DNA of 64,000 bases, taken from contig NZ_SLWS01000004.1 in assembly GCF_004345645.1 (NCBI RefSeq), positions 310,001-374,000 on the forward strand, written 5' to 3'. The position numbers and the translations under genes are program-made. Shown here in pieces: positions 50,117 through 59,130 of this stretch (within the stretch, counting starts at the first letter, position 1; the number at the start of each line of letters is the position of its first letter). Origin of the DNA: Actinocrispum wychmicini (GTDB lineage Bacteria > Actinomycetota > Actinomycetes > Mycobacteriales > Pseudonocardiaceae). Below the pieces are notes generated by a model. It searched no databases and was not told the DNA's origin. It saw nothing but the letters and a program-made list of their open reading frames with translations.

Positions 50117-52312
50117 GTGACGAGTCAGTTCAGTGCGCTACTTCGACAGTTTCGGCGGCAGACGAAATTGACACAGGAGGTTCTGGCGGAACGTTCTGAC
50201 TTATCTGTACGGACCATTCGCCGGTTGGAGACCGGGCAGAGTGCCAACCCGCAAGTGGAAACGGTGCGGCTGCTCGCCGACGCGCTGCGCCTCAAACCGG
50301 ATGAGCGGGCCCAGTTGTTGGCCGTTGCCGCCGGTCAGACGCCGCCGGATCCGCCCAGTGACAACGGAATCCCACTGGTGTCGTCGTTCGAGCGCGGGCT
50401 GGCGGAGGCCACAGATGATCTGGCGCACGCGGTCCGCGCGCGCTGGGAGAGGGAAGAAGAACTGCGGCGGATCCAGGATCCGTTCCCGCTGCCGGTCCGC
50501 TGGCAGTTGGCGCCCGACGACGTGATGGATCACTGGGCGAACATCTGCCGTGCCGCGCCGGGTGAGTCCGCGACACCGTTGGACCTGGCCGGGCACCTGC
50601 CTGAGATCGCCGACTTCTACGGGCGGATACCGTCGGGCCGGCTGGTCGTGCTCGGTCGGGCGGGATCGGGCAAGTCGGTGCTGGCCGGGCGGTTCGTCCT
50701 GGACATGTTGCGGACGCGCCCCCGCGCCGGGGCCGTGCCGGTGGTGTTCAGCCTCGGGTCGTGGAACCCGACCACGACCGGGTTCCGGGACTGGCTGGCC
50801 GGCCGGCTGGTGCGTGACCATCCGGGGCTTTCGGCGACCGGCCGCGACGGATCGACGCTGGCCTGCGCACTGGTCGAGGCCGGTCGGATCCTGCCCGTTC
50901 TGGACGGGTTCGACGAGCTCGCCGAGGGGCTGCACCGGGCCGCCCTGGACGCGCTCAACGCCACCACCCTGCCGCTGCTGCTGACCAGCCGCCCAGGCGA
51001 GTACGCGACCGTGGCCCGAAGCGACGCGCTGACGGCCGCCGCCGCCGTCTCGTTGACCGATCTCACCGTGTCCGATCTGGTCAACTACCTGCCGAGGACC
51101 AGCGGTGCGACCGGGTGGGAGCCGGTCCTCAACGAGTTGCGTGACCATCCCGAGCATCCGGCCAGCGTCAACCTCCGCGCGGTGCTGACCACCCCACTGA
51201 TGATCGGACTCGCGCGCGCCATCTACAGCGACCCCGCCGGCCACGATCCGCAGGAGTTGCTGGACACGGATCGGTTCGACGGCCAGTACGCCCTCGAAGA
51301 TCACCTGCTGAGCAGTTTCATCCCGACGGTCTACCGTGATCAGCCCGGCCGCCGGCGCTGGGATCCGGACGGCGTCCAGCGCTGGCTGCGTTACCTCGCC
51401 CGGCACCTGAATCGGCTCGGCACCCGCGACCTGACCTGGTGGCAGCTGGGCAGCACCATGCGCCCCTTGCGGCGACTCTTCGTGGTGGGTCTGGTGGCGG
51501 GGGTGGCCTTCGCGTTCGCGGCGGGGCTCGTGGCCACGCTGATGGGTGGACTCGGGTTCGAGACCGAAGCCGCCGACGCGTTCACCGCCGGTCCCCTGGA
51601 CGGGCTCGCCGCCGCACTGGCCGTCGGACTCGCGCGCGGAGTCGGGCTCGCCTTCGGGGGCGCGGCGATCAAACCTTTCCGCGTGCAGATGCGGCTGCAC
51701 GGCGGGGAGCGGCGGCTGGGGGTGCGGTTCATCCGCAGGTTCATGGTTGGGGTGACGGTCGGGCTCGCGCTCGCGGGCGGCCTCGGGCTCGCGGGGGTGC
51801 TCGGGATCCATTTCTGGATCGTGGGCAAACTCGGCCCCGGGCCCTGGTACGGGGTTCTGGCCGGGCTGGTGATCGGCCCGCTGATCGGGCTGGTCTGGGG
51901 GCTCATGGCCCGCTTCGAGGCACCCCTCGATGTCAGAACCGCGGTCAACCCCACCGACCTGCTGACCACCAACCGGGCAACCGTGATCTTTCAGTCGGTA
52001 GTTCTCGGACTCGTGTCCGCGGTGGCGTACGGAGTCATGGCCGGGCTGATGCACGGAGCACGGTACGGGTTGCTGCACGGGGTCTCCTACGGGCTCGTGC
52101 TCGGCCTGGCGGTCGGGCTCGGCGTCACGCTCAGCCTGACCGCCTGGGGTCAGTGGCTGGCGCTGGCGCGTATCTGGTTGCCGCTGCACCGACGGCTGCC
52201 CTGGGCCTTGATCGCATTCCTTGACGACGCGTGCCAGCGCGGGGTACTGCGCCATGTCGGTGCGGTGTACCAGTTCCGGCACGCCCGACTCCACGATCAC
52301 CTGACGGGCTGA
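50117..52312 (+). CDS. HTH-NACHT membrane NTPase
   Basis: A 731-residue STAND-type protein. An XRE-like HTH occupies about residues 4-60 (FSALLRQFRRQTKLTQEVLA, SDLSVRTIRRLETGQSANPQ). A NACHT domain follows with Walker A VVLGRAGSGKSVLAGRFVLD (180-187) and Walker B RILPVLDGFDEL (259-267). The C-terminal third has at least seven Gly/Ala-rich hydrophobic segments (LFVVGLVAGVAFAFAAGLVA, VGVTVGLALAGGLGLAGVLG, IFQSVVLGLVSAVAYGVMAG), so it is an integral membrane protein. Such proteins occur in actinomycetes and are thought to belong to conflict or signalling systems. GTG 50117 or 50108 may start it. It precedes the ESX-type operon by 80 bp. Confidence 0.85.
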   Translation: MTSQFSALLRQFRRQTKLTQEVLAERSDLSVRTIRRLETGQSANPQVETVRLLADALRLKPDERAQLLAVAAGQTPPDPPSDNGIPLVSSFERGLAEATDDLAHAVRARWEREEELRRIQDPFPLPVRWQLAPDDVMDHWANICRAAPGESATPLDLAGHLPEIADFYGRIPSGRLVVLGRAGSGKSVLAGRFVLDMLRTRPRAGAVPVVFSLGSWNPTTTGFRDWLAGRLVRDHPGLSATGRDGSTLACALVEAGRILPVLDGFDELAEGLHRAALDALNATTLPLLLTSRPGEYATVARSDALTAAAAVSLTDLTVSDLVNYLPRTSGATGWEPVLNELRDHPEHPASVNLRAVLTTPLMIGLARAIYSDPAGHDPQELLDTDRFDGQYALEDHLLSSFIPTVYRDQPGRRRWDPDGVQRWLRYLARHLNRLGTRDLTWWQLGSTMRPLRRLFVVGLVAGVAFAFAAGLVATLMGGLGFETEAADAFTAGPLDGLAAALAVGLARGVGLAFGGAAIKPFRVQMRLHGGERRLGVRFIRRFMVGVTVGLALAGGLGLAGVLGIHFWIVGKLGPGPWYGVLAGLVIGPLIGLVWGLMARFEAPLDVRTAVNPTDLLTTNRATVIFQSVVLGLVSAVAYGVMAGLMHGARYGLLHGVSYGLVLGLAVGLGVTLSLTAWGQWLALARIWLPLHRRLPWALIAFLDDACQRGVLRHVGAVYQFRHARLHDHLTG

Positions 52313-52392
52313 GCTGCGGATTCGGCCGCCGGACATAGGTGTCCGGTCCGCTAGCCTGGTCCGCTCCCACCGTCCGCACGAGCATCTGCGAC

Positions 52393-53496
52393 GTGTTCGA
52401 AACCGTCGAGGAACTGACGAGCGCGGTCACCTCCGTACTGGGTCCGGCCGGGCCGCTCGCGCAGCTGACCCAAGGCCTCACCGACGCCCTGGACAGCGTG
52501 TGGGCGGAATTCTTTGGTTCGCCGGCCCCGCCGGGCGGCATGAACTGGAATGCCTACAGCCACGAGCAGCTGTACCGCATGCTGTGGCAGGACGCGGATG
52601 TCGCGGACGTCAGCGCGGTCGCCGCCGAATGGGGACGACACAGCACCGCGCTGACCGGGTTCGCGGACGCCCTGCGTGGCCAGGGGTCGGCGCTGCGGGC
52701 GAACTGGCAGGGTCGGGCGTCGGAACTGGCCGCGGACCGGCTCGCCGAGCTCAGTGACCGGATCTGGAACGTCGGTGCCCGGGCGGGCGCGGTCCAGAAG
52801 GCGGCCAATGACGCCGGCGATGCGCTGGCCCTCGCCCGGAACACCATGCCACCGCCGCCGCCGGACCCGATGACGCTGATGTCGAGCGCGGTCGGCGCCG
52901 GACCGATGAACCCGATCGAGGCGGTGTTCGTCGGCGGCGCCCGGCTGTTCACCGGCGACGCCGTGGCGGGCGCGTCCAAGGCCGAGGCGGTGCGGGTGAT
53001 GCAGCGCTACGAGACAAGCCTGACGAGCAGCGGCCACCAGGTCGTGCCGGCGCAGTCCGACTCCACCAAGTCCAGGACGTACGAGGTGGACGGGCTGGAG
53101 GGGGCGGGGACCACCACGGCCGGGTTCGGCGGCGACGTCGGGGCGTTCGCCGGCAGGGGCGCGGTCGGTGGTACTGGCGGTGTGCCGTGGTCCCGGCTGG
53201 TCGGGGGTGGCGGCGCGGCCGGGTTCGGCGGGCTGACCGGAGTCGGCCCGACGGTCCTGCCCGGCGTGCTGGCCGCGGAGAACACCGTGCTGTCCGAGTT
53301 GGCCGCCGCCAGGGGGGCGGCGGGGCCCGGTGGCTTCATGTCGCCGGGCATGGCCGGACGGGCGGGCGACGACGAGCGCGAACGGCGAGGCAACCGGTTG
53401 CCCACCGTCGACCACCGGCTTTTCAAGCCGGACCAGCGAGGCAGCGTCCCGGTGATCGGGGACCTGACGGACGAGGAGCGTGACGGTGGCCGCTAG
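52393..53496 (+). CDS. PPE-like/WXG-domain type VII secretion protein
   Basis: A 367-residue protein. After an N-terminal segment (VFETVEELTSAVTSVLGPAG) comes a four-helix PPE/WXG-like domain, MNWNAYSHEQLYRMLWQDAD, GFADALRGQGSALRANWQGR with the turn motif NWQGRAS, then a Pro/Gly-rich tail with repeated GGxG (TTTAGFGGDVGAFAGRGAVG). The protein is of the kind exported by ESX systems together with EspG as chaperone. GTG 52393 is used; ATG 52540 (MNWNAY) is an alternative that would remove 49 residues. Its end overlaps the next gene by 11 bases. Confidence 0.78.
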   Translation: MFETVEELTSAVTSVLGPAGPLAQLTQGLTDALDSVWAEFFGSPAPPGGMNWNAYSHEQLYRMLWQDADVADVSAVAAEWGRHSTALTGFADALRGQGSALRANWQGRASELAADRLAELSDRIWNVGARAGAVQKAANDAGDALALARNTMPPPPPDPMTLMSSAVGAGPMNPIEAVFVGGARLFTGDAVAGASKAEAVRVMQRYETSLTSSGHQVVPAQSDSTKSRTYEVDGLEGAGTTTAGFGGDVGAFAGRGAVGGTGGVPWSRLVGGGGAAGFGGLTGVGPTVLPGVLAAENTVLSELAAARGAAGPGGFMSPGMAGRAGDDERERRGNRLPTVDHRLFKPDQRGSVPVIGDLTDEERDGGR

Positions 53497-53830
53497 AAAG
53501 GCACCCCACCACGGCTTTCAGCTGCTGACCGACGAGCTGATCGGCCAGGTCAAGGCGTTGGTCGACATCGGCGACCAGACGAACGGCCTGGTGTCGTCGG
53601 CCCAACGGCTGGCCGAGCACAAGCCGTTGCTCGGCACCGCGCCGCCCGCGATGTACCTGGCGAAGCGGCTGCTCGAGGCGGCCGGCCCGGCCGGGCTCAC
53701 CGGCGAGGTCACCGCGGCCGACGCCGAACTGGCCAGCTACCACAAGGCGTTGCGGACGGCCGTGGACCGGTACAAGGCCGGCGACGATGCCGGTTCCTTG
53801 CAGTTCAACGACAAGGGAACCTCGACGTGA
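53486..53830 (+). CDS. Small ESX-operon protein (114 aa)
   Basis: VAARKAPHHGFQLLTDELIG, QVKALVDIGDQTNGLVSSAQ and MYLAKRLLEAAGPAGLTGEV: an all-helical protein whose size and position fit a WXG100-like or EspC-like partner, although no WxG motif is visible. GTG 53486 has GAGGAG at 7-8 bases and lies inside the last codons of the PPE-like gene; its TGA overlaps the GTG of espG. The tight coupling indicates that it works with the flanking secretion proteins, perhaps as the heterodimer partner of the PPE-like protein. Confidence 0.72.
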   Translation: MAARKAPHHGFQLLTDELIGQVKALVDIGDQTNGLVSSAQRLAEHKPLLGTAPPAMYLAKRLLEAAGPAGLTGEVTAADAELASYHKALRTAVDRYKAGDDAGSLQFNDKGTST

Positions 53831-54576
53831 CCGCCGCGGTCGCGCACGACATCGGCTCCGGCGTCTACTTCGGACTCGTCGAGCTGGACCTGCTCGCCGC
53901 GCACGCCGGCGCGCGGTTCCCGTTCCCGTTGCGGGTGCCGGAGTTCGGCCGGATCGAGGGCGAGCGGCAGGTGCTGCTGGCCGCGGCGGGCTCGACCCTT
54001 CGAGGCCGCGGGTTGGCCAGCGAGCGCGGGCCGGTCGGCCCGGCGGCCGAGGTGGTCACGGCCCTGCGGGAGTTCCGGGGCACGGTCGATCTCGTGCTGG
54101 CCGCTCCAGAAGCGGTGGTAGGAGTCGTGGCCATGGTCTACCGGAACTGGGCGCTGATCTGCGGCCAGCCGCAGACCGGCGACCCGGCGGCTCTGGTGCT
54201 GGTCCGCCGGGTGGCCCAGAACGCGCTGGCCGACGCGCTGATCGAGATGGTGCCCGAGGTCGCGCCGGCCCAGGCCATGCCGATCACGCTCCCGTCGGAC
54301 AGCGTCGATCACGCCGATCCCGCCGTGCTCGACGAACTCGGCGAGTTGCTCCCCGAACTGACCGGCCGGGGGCAACTCGGCGCGACCCGCCGCGTCGCCG
54401 GCGTCGCCACCCGGTCGGGGACCGAACTGTCCTGGTTGGACAGTCCACGCGGCCGGGTCCGGCTGGACCACACCGCGGACGGCTGGCTGAGTATGAACCC
54501 GTTGCGGCATAACGATATTCGGTTCACGCTCGACGACTTGGCCATGATCGCAAGGAGAGAACACGATGGATCCTGA
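53827..54576 (+). CDS. espG: ESX secretion-associated chaperone EspG
   Basis: A 249-residue protein with the EspG pattern: VYFGLVELDLLAAHAGARFP, FPLRVPEFGRIEGERQVLLA (the PF..P.F.. motif near residues 30-40), a central beta sheet (AVVGVVAMVYRNWALICGQP) and a C-terminal PLRHNDIRFTLDDLAMI. EspG binds cognate PE/PPE-type substrates in the cytoplasm and delivers them to the ESX machine. GTG 53827 overlaps the preceding TGA (GTGA). It ends inside the YbaB-like gene start (overlap 11 bases). No EccA-E or mycosin genes lie in this window, so the secretion apparatus must be elsewhere. Confidence 0.85.
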   Translation: MTAAVAHDIGSGVYFGLVELDLLAAHAGARFPFPLRVPEFGRIEGERQVLLAAAGSTLRGRGLASERGPVGPAAEVVTALREFRGTVDLVLAAPEAVVGVVAMVYRNWALICGQPQTGDPAALVLVRRVAQNALADALIEMVPEVAPAQAMPITLPSDSVDHADPAVLDELGELLPELTGRGQLGATRRVAGVATRSGTELSWLDSPRGRVRLDHTADGWLSMNPLRHNDIRFTLDDLAMIARREHDGS

Positions 54577-54976
54577 ACAGTGGCTCGCGAAGTACGAAAA
54601 GCAGCTCGCCGACGTGGTGGCGCGCTCGAAGGAAGCCGGCGCGCGGCTGCGGCAGGTCGGCGGGACGGCAACTTCCCCGCGCGGCGAGGTCACAGTGCGG
54701 GTCGGCGCCGGTGGCACGCTGGAGGACCTCACCCTCACCCCGGCTGCCCGCACGCTCGAATCCGACGAGCTCGCGCGGCTCATCCTGGACACCACGCGGC
54801 AGGCGCAGCACACGGCCGGTGCGCAGATCGTCGGCATCTCGACCGAGTACTTCGGCGAGGGCCCCGCGCTGGACGTGATCAAGCAGCACCTGCCGGCCGG
54901 TGTGCCGGTGGGCCGGAAACGCGATGACGACGACTACTTCGCCAACCCACCGGAGATCACCAATGAGCCCATCTGA
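54566..54976 (+). CDS. YbaB/EbfC-like nucleoid-associated protein in the ESX operon
   Basis: A 136-residue protein: MDPEQWLAKYEKQLADVVAR, SPRGEVTVRVGAGGTLEDLT and TLESDELARLILDTTRQAQH are the helix-strand-strand-helix fold of EbfC/YbaB. AAGGAGAG precedes ATG 54566. Orphan YbaB-like copies are usual in actinobacterial ESX loci next to espG, where they may act as structural partners rather than nucleoid proteins. It overlaps both neighbours. Confidence 0.8.
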   Translation: MDPEQWLAKYEKQLADVVARSKEAGARLRQVGGTATSPRGEVTVRVGAGGTLEDLTLTPAARTLESDELARLILDTTRQAQHTAGAQIVGISTEYFGEGPALDVIKQHLPAGVPVGRKRDDDDYFANPPEITNEPI

Positions 54977-55274
54977 CCAGTTCGTCGTCGACCACGAGCA
55001 ACTCCGCAAGCACGCCGGCAGTGTCGGAGACGTCGCCGACCAGCTGTCCGCCATCGGTGGGCAGCTGCCGAGCGGCCTCGCCGACCTCGCGCTCGGCTTG
55101 TTCGCCGGGTTCCTCGCGACCGGCCTACAGGGCGCCATGACGCACGTCGCGAACACGATCACGGACGCGTCGTCCTCGGTGGCCGAGGTGAGCACAGGCA
55201 TCTCCCGCGCTGCCGCCCACTACGAGCACACCGACGAGGCCAACGCCAGCAACCTGAACCGGGAGTACCCCTGA
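54963..55274 (+). CDS. Type VII secretion target, EspC-like (103 aa)
   Basis: MSPSDQFVVDHEQLRKHAGS, VGDVADQLSAIGGQLPSGLA and SVAEVSTGISRAAAHYEHTD: two long helices with a hydrophobic centre (LALGLFAGFLATGLQ), the pattern of the EspC/DUF2580 family. A C-terminal Tyr-x-x-x-Asp (YEHTD) resembles the ESX secretion signal YxxxD/E. ATG 54963 overlaps the YbaB gene by 14 bases; its TGA overlaps the ATG of the next gene. It is predicted to be an exported partner. Confidence 0.8.
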   Translation: MSPSDQFVVDHEQLRKHAGSVGDVADQLSAIGGQLPSGLADLALGLFAGFLATGLQGAMTHVANTITDASSSVAEVSTGISRAAAHYEHTDEANASNLNREYP

Positions 55275-56644
55275 TGACCAACACGAACACCGCCCAGATG
55301 GTCGCCGACCTTTCGGCGTCCAACGACGCTGTGCGCGGGATGGGCTGGGTGTCGCCCGGACTCGGCGTGCCGGGTTCGCCGCTCGGCCTGCTGACCTCGA
55401 CCCTCAACCCGCTGTCCACGCTCGTCACGGCCGGCCTCGGCTGGTTCGGGCCGATGGTGTCGTTCCTCGGCGAGCCGCTCAGCCAACTGCAGGGCGGCAA
55501 CTCGGCCTCGGTCACGTCCGGGTCGCAGAGCTTCAACGAGGCCGGGCAGAACATGGACGGTGTGGCCGGCGCGTACAAGGGCGCGATCAGCGCGGAGACC
55601 ACCGGCTGGTCCGGTGCGGCCGCGTCGGACTATCGGGCCACCGCTACGCAGCATGCGAACGGCGTCGCTGGCCTCGGCCACGCGAGTACCACGACAGGCA
55701 GCGCGATCATCGGCGCGGGCCAGGTGGTGGCGCAGGCGGTCGCGGAGGTCACCGAGATCATCTCCGAGGCGGTCGGGGAGATCGTTCCGATCATGACCCA
55801 GGCCGTGGCGCAGTCGGAGACAAACCCCGGGGCCGTCCCGCAGGCCATCCCGCCGTGCGTGGGGATCGCCGCGGCGGCCGCGGCGAAGTGTGCCGCGAAG
55901 CTGGCGGCGCTGCTGGCCAGCGGGGACAACCTGATGAAGCTCGTGCAGGGCGCGATGGGCGTCGTGGACCTGATCAAGACGGCGCTGTCGAGCATCAGCC
56001 AGCAGAGTGTTCGGCCCGACGCGGAGCCCAACCCGAGCGCCGGTGCCGATCAACCGCAAGCCGGCAGCCCCGCGAGCTCCATGGCCGCGGCGAACCCCGG
56101 AAACGCCATGGGCGCTACGGATTCCAGAAGAGGCGCCGCATCGGCCCCGTCGTCGAGCGCCCGCGGTTTCAGCGGCGGCGCGCCCCTGCCGGGTCACACT
56201 TCCACACCGGATGGCTCGGCGGTGCCGGGTGCCGCCCCGCTAGGAGTCGCCGCCCAATCGACCGGCGCGATTCCGCTGTCCCACGAAACCATGCCAAACG
56301 CGCCCCAGTACCCAAGCCACGCCAGCGGGTCCACCGGTGCCGCACCTGGCGGCGCGGTCCCGATCGGTGCCGCCGGCCTCGGCGGTGGCGCCCGCACCGG
56401 CGCCGGCCGTGGCGCCGACACCGTGCGTCAAGACCGCAGGCAAGCGCCGGCCAACACCCCGACCGGCGGAAACGGCACGCGCGGCGGCGCCCCGCTGGGC
56501 GGCATGGGTGGCGCCCGGGCGGCCGGCGAGACGGACAAGGAACACCAGCGGAAGTACGGGGTCGTCGAGCAGTTCGACGAGATCTTCAACGACGGCACGG
56601 ACTCGGTGGCACCGCCGGTCATCGGGTCCACCGAACCCACATAA
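55274..56644 (+). CDS. Large WXG-domain ESX substrate with Gly/Ala/Pro-rich tail
   Basis: A 456-residue protein. The N-terminal part (MTNTNTAQMVADLSASNDAV) precedes a WXG100-like helical hairpin containing TTGWSGAAASDYRATATQHA (WSG turn, about 115-118). Helices follow (VVAQAVAEVTEIISEAVGEI) and a long low-complexity tail (from about 250) rich in Ala/Gly/Pro/Ser. The end, KYGVVEQFDEIFNDGTDSVA, resembles other actinobacterial ESX substrates. The final position in the operon with ATG overlapping the preceding TGA is typical of the effector gene. No enzymatic C-terminal domain is present, so a structural or adhesin role is more likely than a toxin. Confidence 0.78.
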   Translation: MTNTNTAQMVADLSASNDAVRGMGWVSPGLGVPGSPLGLLTSTLNPLSTLVTAGLGWFGPMVSFLGEPLSQLQGGNSASVTSGSQSFNEAGQNMDGVAGAYKGAISAETTGWSGAAASDYRATATQHANGVAGLGHASTTTGSAIIGAGQVVAQAVAEVTEIISEAVGEIVPIMTQAVAQSETNPGAVPQAIPPCVGIAAAAAAKCAAKLAALLASGDNLMKLVQGAMGVVDLIKTALSSISQQSVRPDAEPNPSAGADQPQAGSPASSMAAANPGNAMGATDSRRGAASAPSSSARGFSGGAPLPGHTSTPDGSAVPGAAPLGVAAQSTGAIPLSHETMPNAPQYPSHASGSTGAAPGGAVPIGAAGLGGGARTGAGRGADTVRQDRRQAPANTPTGGNGTRGGAPLGGMGGARAAGETDKEHQRKYGVVEQFDEIFNDGTDSVAPPVIGSTEPT

Positions 56645-56840
56645 ACCCGTTCGACGGACCGTACCGGTCACCCGGGCCTTCACCTGCCCGGTCCGTCGCC
56701 AAGCGGTCCACCGCGTTGATGCTCGACTGATCCAAGTGGGACGTCCATGGCTCTGCGGCCGCGTGCTGCGTGGATCCTGAGGCTGGTCCGGACATCGGGG
56801 GCATCCTCGGGATGCTCGGCACGTCGGCGACCCCGACGAG

Positions 56841-57383
56841 ATGCTCAGCCGAGTGAAGGGGTTGGGTGCGAGCAGTCCCCTGCGCAGCCAGGTCGGCGCA
56901 GCGATGGTGCTGGCGCTCCTCGGCCAGGGGGGCAAGGCCTGGCTGGATCAGCCGGGAGCGATCGCCGAGCTGATCGGCATCGCGGATGAGCATCCGCCGG
57001 CTTTGCCATTCTGGCCGCAGGGCCGGGCCGCCGCCGAGTCCACCCTCCGGATGGCGGCGTCATTCAAGCAAGGGGACCTGCCGGATCCAGACCAGCTGTC
57101 CGCCGCGGTTTCGGCCTTACAACCAGGTTTCCTCAGTCCCGAGGCGCTGTCCGCGCTTCAGGATGCGTGTTCGTTCGCGCGTGCCGGGTTCGAAGGTCGT
57201 GAGTCGGCGATCGGACGGGCGGGCTTCGATCTCTCCCACTTGGACCTGCCCGGCACGGACTCCGTAAGCCAACGTCAGGCGCTCGAGATAATGCGGGAGG
57301 TCCACTCGCTCAAAGCCGCAAGAGTGCGGGGCGACGAGGCGGGGGCCCGCGAGCTGACGGCGCGGATCCTGGCCCGGCCTTGA
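56841..57383 (+). pseudogene. TPR-type protein, N-terminal part (frameshifted)
   Basis: MLSRVKGLGASSPLRSQVGA, AAMVLALLGQGGKAWLDQPG and FLSPEALSALQDACSFARAG form Ala-rich helical repeats, ending VHSLKAARVRGDEAGARELT. The coding frame moves by one base at about 57380, where ARILARP stops while the continuation DPDDMAVWTLAVARAYQ is open in the next frame. An upstream frame (VDPEAGPDIGGILGMLGTS, about 56770) shows another shift. It is therefore probably a degraded single TPR protein related to the one at 6569, and not two genes. Confidence 0.55.
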
Positions 57384-57393
57384 CCCGGACGAC

Positions 57394-58251
57394 ATGGCGG
57401 TGTGGACGTTGGCCGTAGCGCGGGCATACCAGGCGTCGTTGTTCGTGGAGGAGGACGATGTCGCGGCCGTACTCGAGCCCGCGGAAATCACTCTGCTGGA
57501 ACGCCTGGCCGCGCGTGCGGACATGCTGCCTGCCTACAGCGCCACCTTCCATCTCATCCTCGGCCAGGAGCGACTGAAACACACCGCACGGCAGGACGTT
57601 GGCGGAATCGAGGCGGCGATCCGGCATTTCGAGCAGGTGCCGCGGTTGGTCGAGCCGACCGATCCGCGCCGGGTGCTGAGCCTGAACTCGCTGGCTGCGG
57701 CAATAATTGAGCATGTTGAGATCACGGCGGATGTGGAACTGCTGGACAAGGCCGTGGCCGCGTTGGAGGAGGCCCGCGAGATCGCCGGCGGGCCGACGCA
57801 CCCCAGTTGGGCGATCATCAACTCGCTGCGCTCCAGTCGAAGTTCGCCGGGTTCAGACGGCCGCACACCTGACCGCGGCCGATGGCCTGCGTCAGCGTGT
57901 GTGGCAGGTGCTCCTCGAAGACGATCCGCATGTGGCCCGCACGGCCGCGCGTCTTGCGCCGCACAGCGCCTTCTCACCGACGATGAACTGCCTTGGCTGG
58001 ATCGCTTCCTTGCTGTGGCCGCCACACTCGTCGACACGGCGGAACCGGCGACGACAAGCGACCACCTCCTCCTCGCGCTCGGGTACCTCCTCCGCAGCAG
58101 ACACGACACCGACGGCTGGGCCGAAACCGCCAGCTCCGCGACTGCGCCGGCGTCCGTGTCTGTGCCAGCACCTCCGGCGAACGGCGATCTGCACGCGGCA
58201 CTGGCGAGCCTCCTCGCCGCTCTGGCCTGCTCCGCGCCCGACCGTTCCTAG
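57394..58251 (+). pseudogene. TPR/CHAT-family protein, central part fused to another C-terminus
   Basis: MAVWTLAVARAYQASLFVEE, EITLLERLAARADMLPAYSA, RHFEQVPRLVEPTDPRRVLS and ITADVELLDKAVAALEEARE are TPR repeats like those in the 6569 ORF, with HPSWAIINSL matching HQHWVGINEM there. The frame shifts near 57835 (VEVRRVQTAAHL in another frame). From about 57985 an unrelated end appears (LPWLDRFLAVAATLVDTAEP, SDHLLLALGYLLRSRHDTDG). The CHAT domain is missing. A chimera of two genes is the simplest reading. Confidence 0.5.
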
Positions 58252-59130
58252 TGACGGGCGCGGTGGAAGGCCCAGGCGTCAGCGACGATGCGGTGCAGTT
58301 CGGGTTTCGCGGGCTGCGAGCCCAGTTCCCGGCGGGCCTTCTCGCTGGAGGCGACCGTCGCGGCCGCGTCGCCATCCCGTCGGGGCGCGAGCTTGACCGG
58401 CACCGCCCGCCCGGTCACGTCCCGCACCGCGTCGACCACATGCTTGTTGCTGTGGCCGTTGCCATTGCCGAGGTTGTACACCTCGTGCGGGCCCGGCTGG
58501 ATCGTCTCCAGCACGAGCAGGTGGGCGGTGGCCAGGTCGGACACGTGGATGTAGTCCCGCACGCAGGTGCCGTCCGGGGTCGGGTAGTCGTCCCCGTACA
58601 GCAGCAGTTCGTCGCGTTGCCCGGCGGCGACCTGCAGCACGATCGGGATCAGGTGGCTCTCCGGGTCATGCCGCTCGCCCAGCCTGCCCACCGCCCCGGC
58701 GGCGTTGAAGTAGCGCAGGCTGGCCGCTCCCAGCCCGAATGCCCCACATTCGCCGGCCAGCATCATGTCCACCATCAGCTTGGTGGCCGCGTACGGATTG
58801 CGCGGGCGCACCCGCGCGTCCTCGGTGAGCTTTTCGGTGCCCTCGGCCTGATACATCGACCCGGTCGACGAGAAGATCAACCGCGGCGTGCCGGCCGCCC
58901 GCACCGCCGCCAGCAAGGCCAGCGAGCCCTGGACGTTGTTGTGCCAGTACACGTCCGGCCGCGCCACCGACTCCGCGACCTCGATCCTGCCGGCGAAGTG
59001 CAGCACTCCGTCGAACCCCGCATCGAGGGTGAGCACCTGGGCGACGTCGTGCACCGACAGCCGGTGAAACTCCACACCGGCGGGGATGTTCTCGGCGAAG
59101 CCGGTCGACAGGTCGTCCAGCACCACCACC
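58248..59130 (-). pseudogene. galE: UDP-glucose 4-epimerase (GalE) lacking its N-terminal NAD motif
   Basis: From about 59128 the frame reads PVVVLDDLSTGFAENIPAGV, FDGVLHFAGRIEVAESVARP, RLIFSSTGSMYQAEGTEKLT, NPYAATKLMVDMMLAG (Tyr-x-x-x-Lys) and SLRYFNAAGAVGRLGERHDP, all typical of GalE, to the C-terminus. The first 25-30 residues with the GGAGYIGS motif for NAD binding are absent; the frame upstream to ATG 59183 encodes part of a LuxR regulator in the wrong frame. Without the Rossmann beta1-alpha1 the enzyme cannot bind NAD. Truncation by deletion is inferred. Its normal role is interconversion of UDP-glucose and UDP-galactose. Confidence 0.72.
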
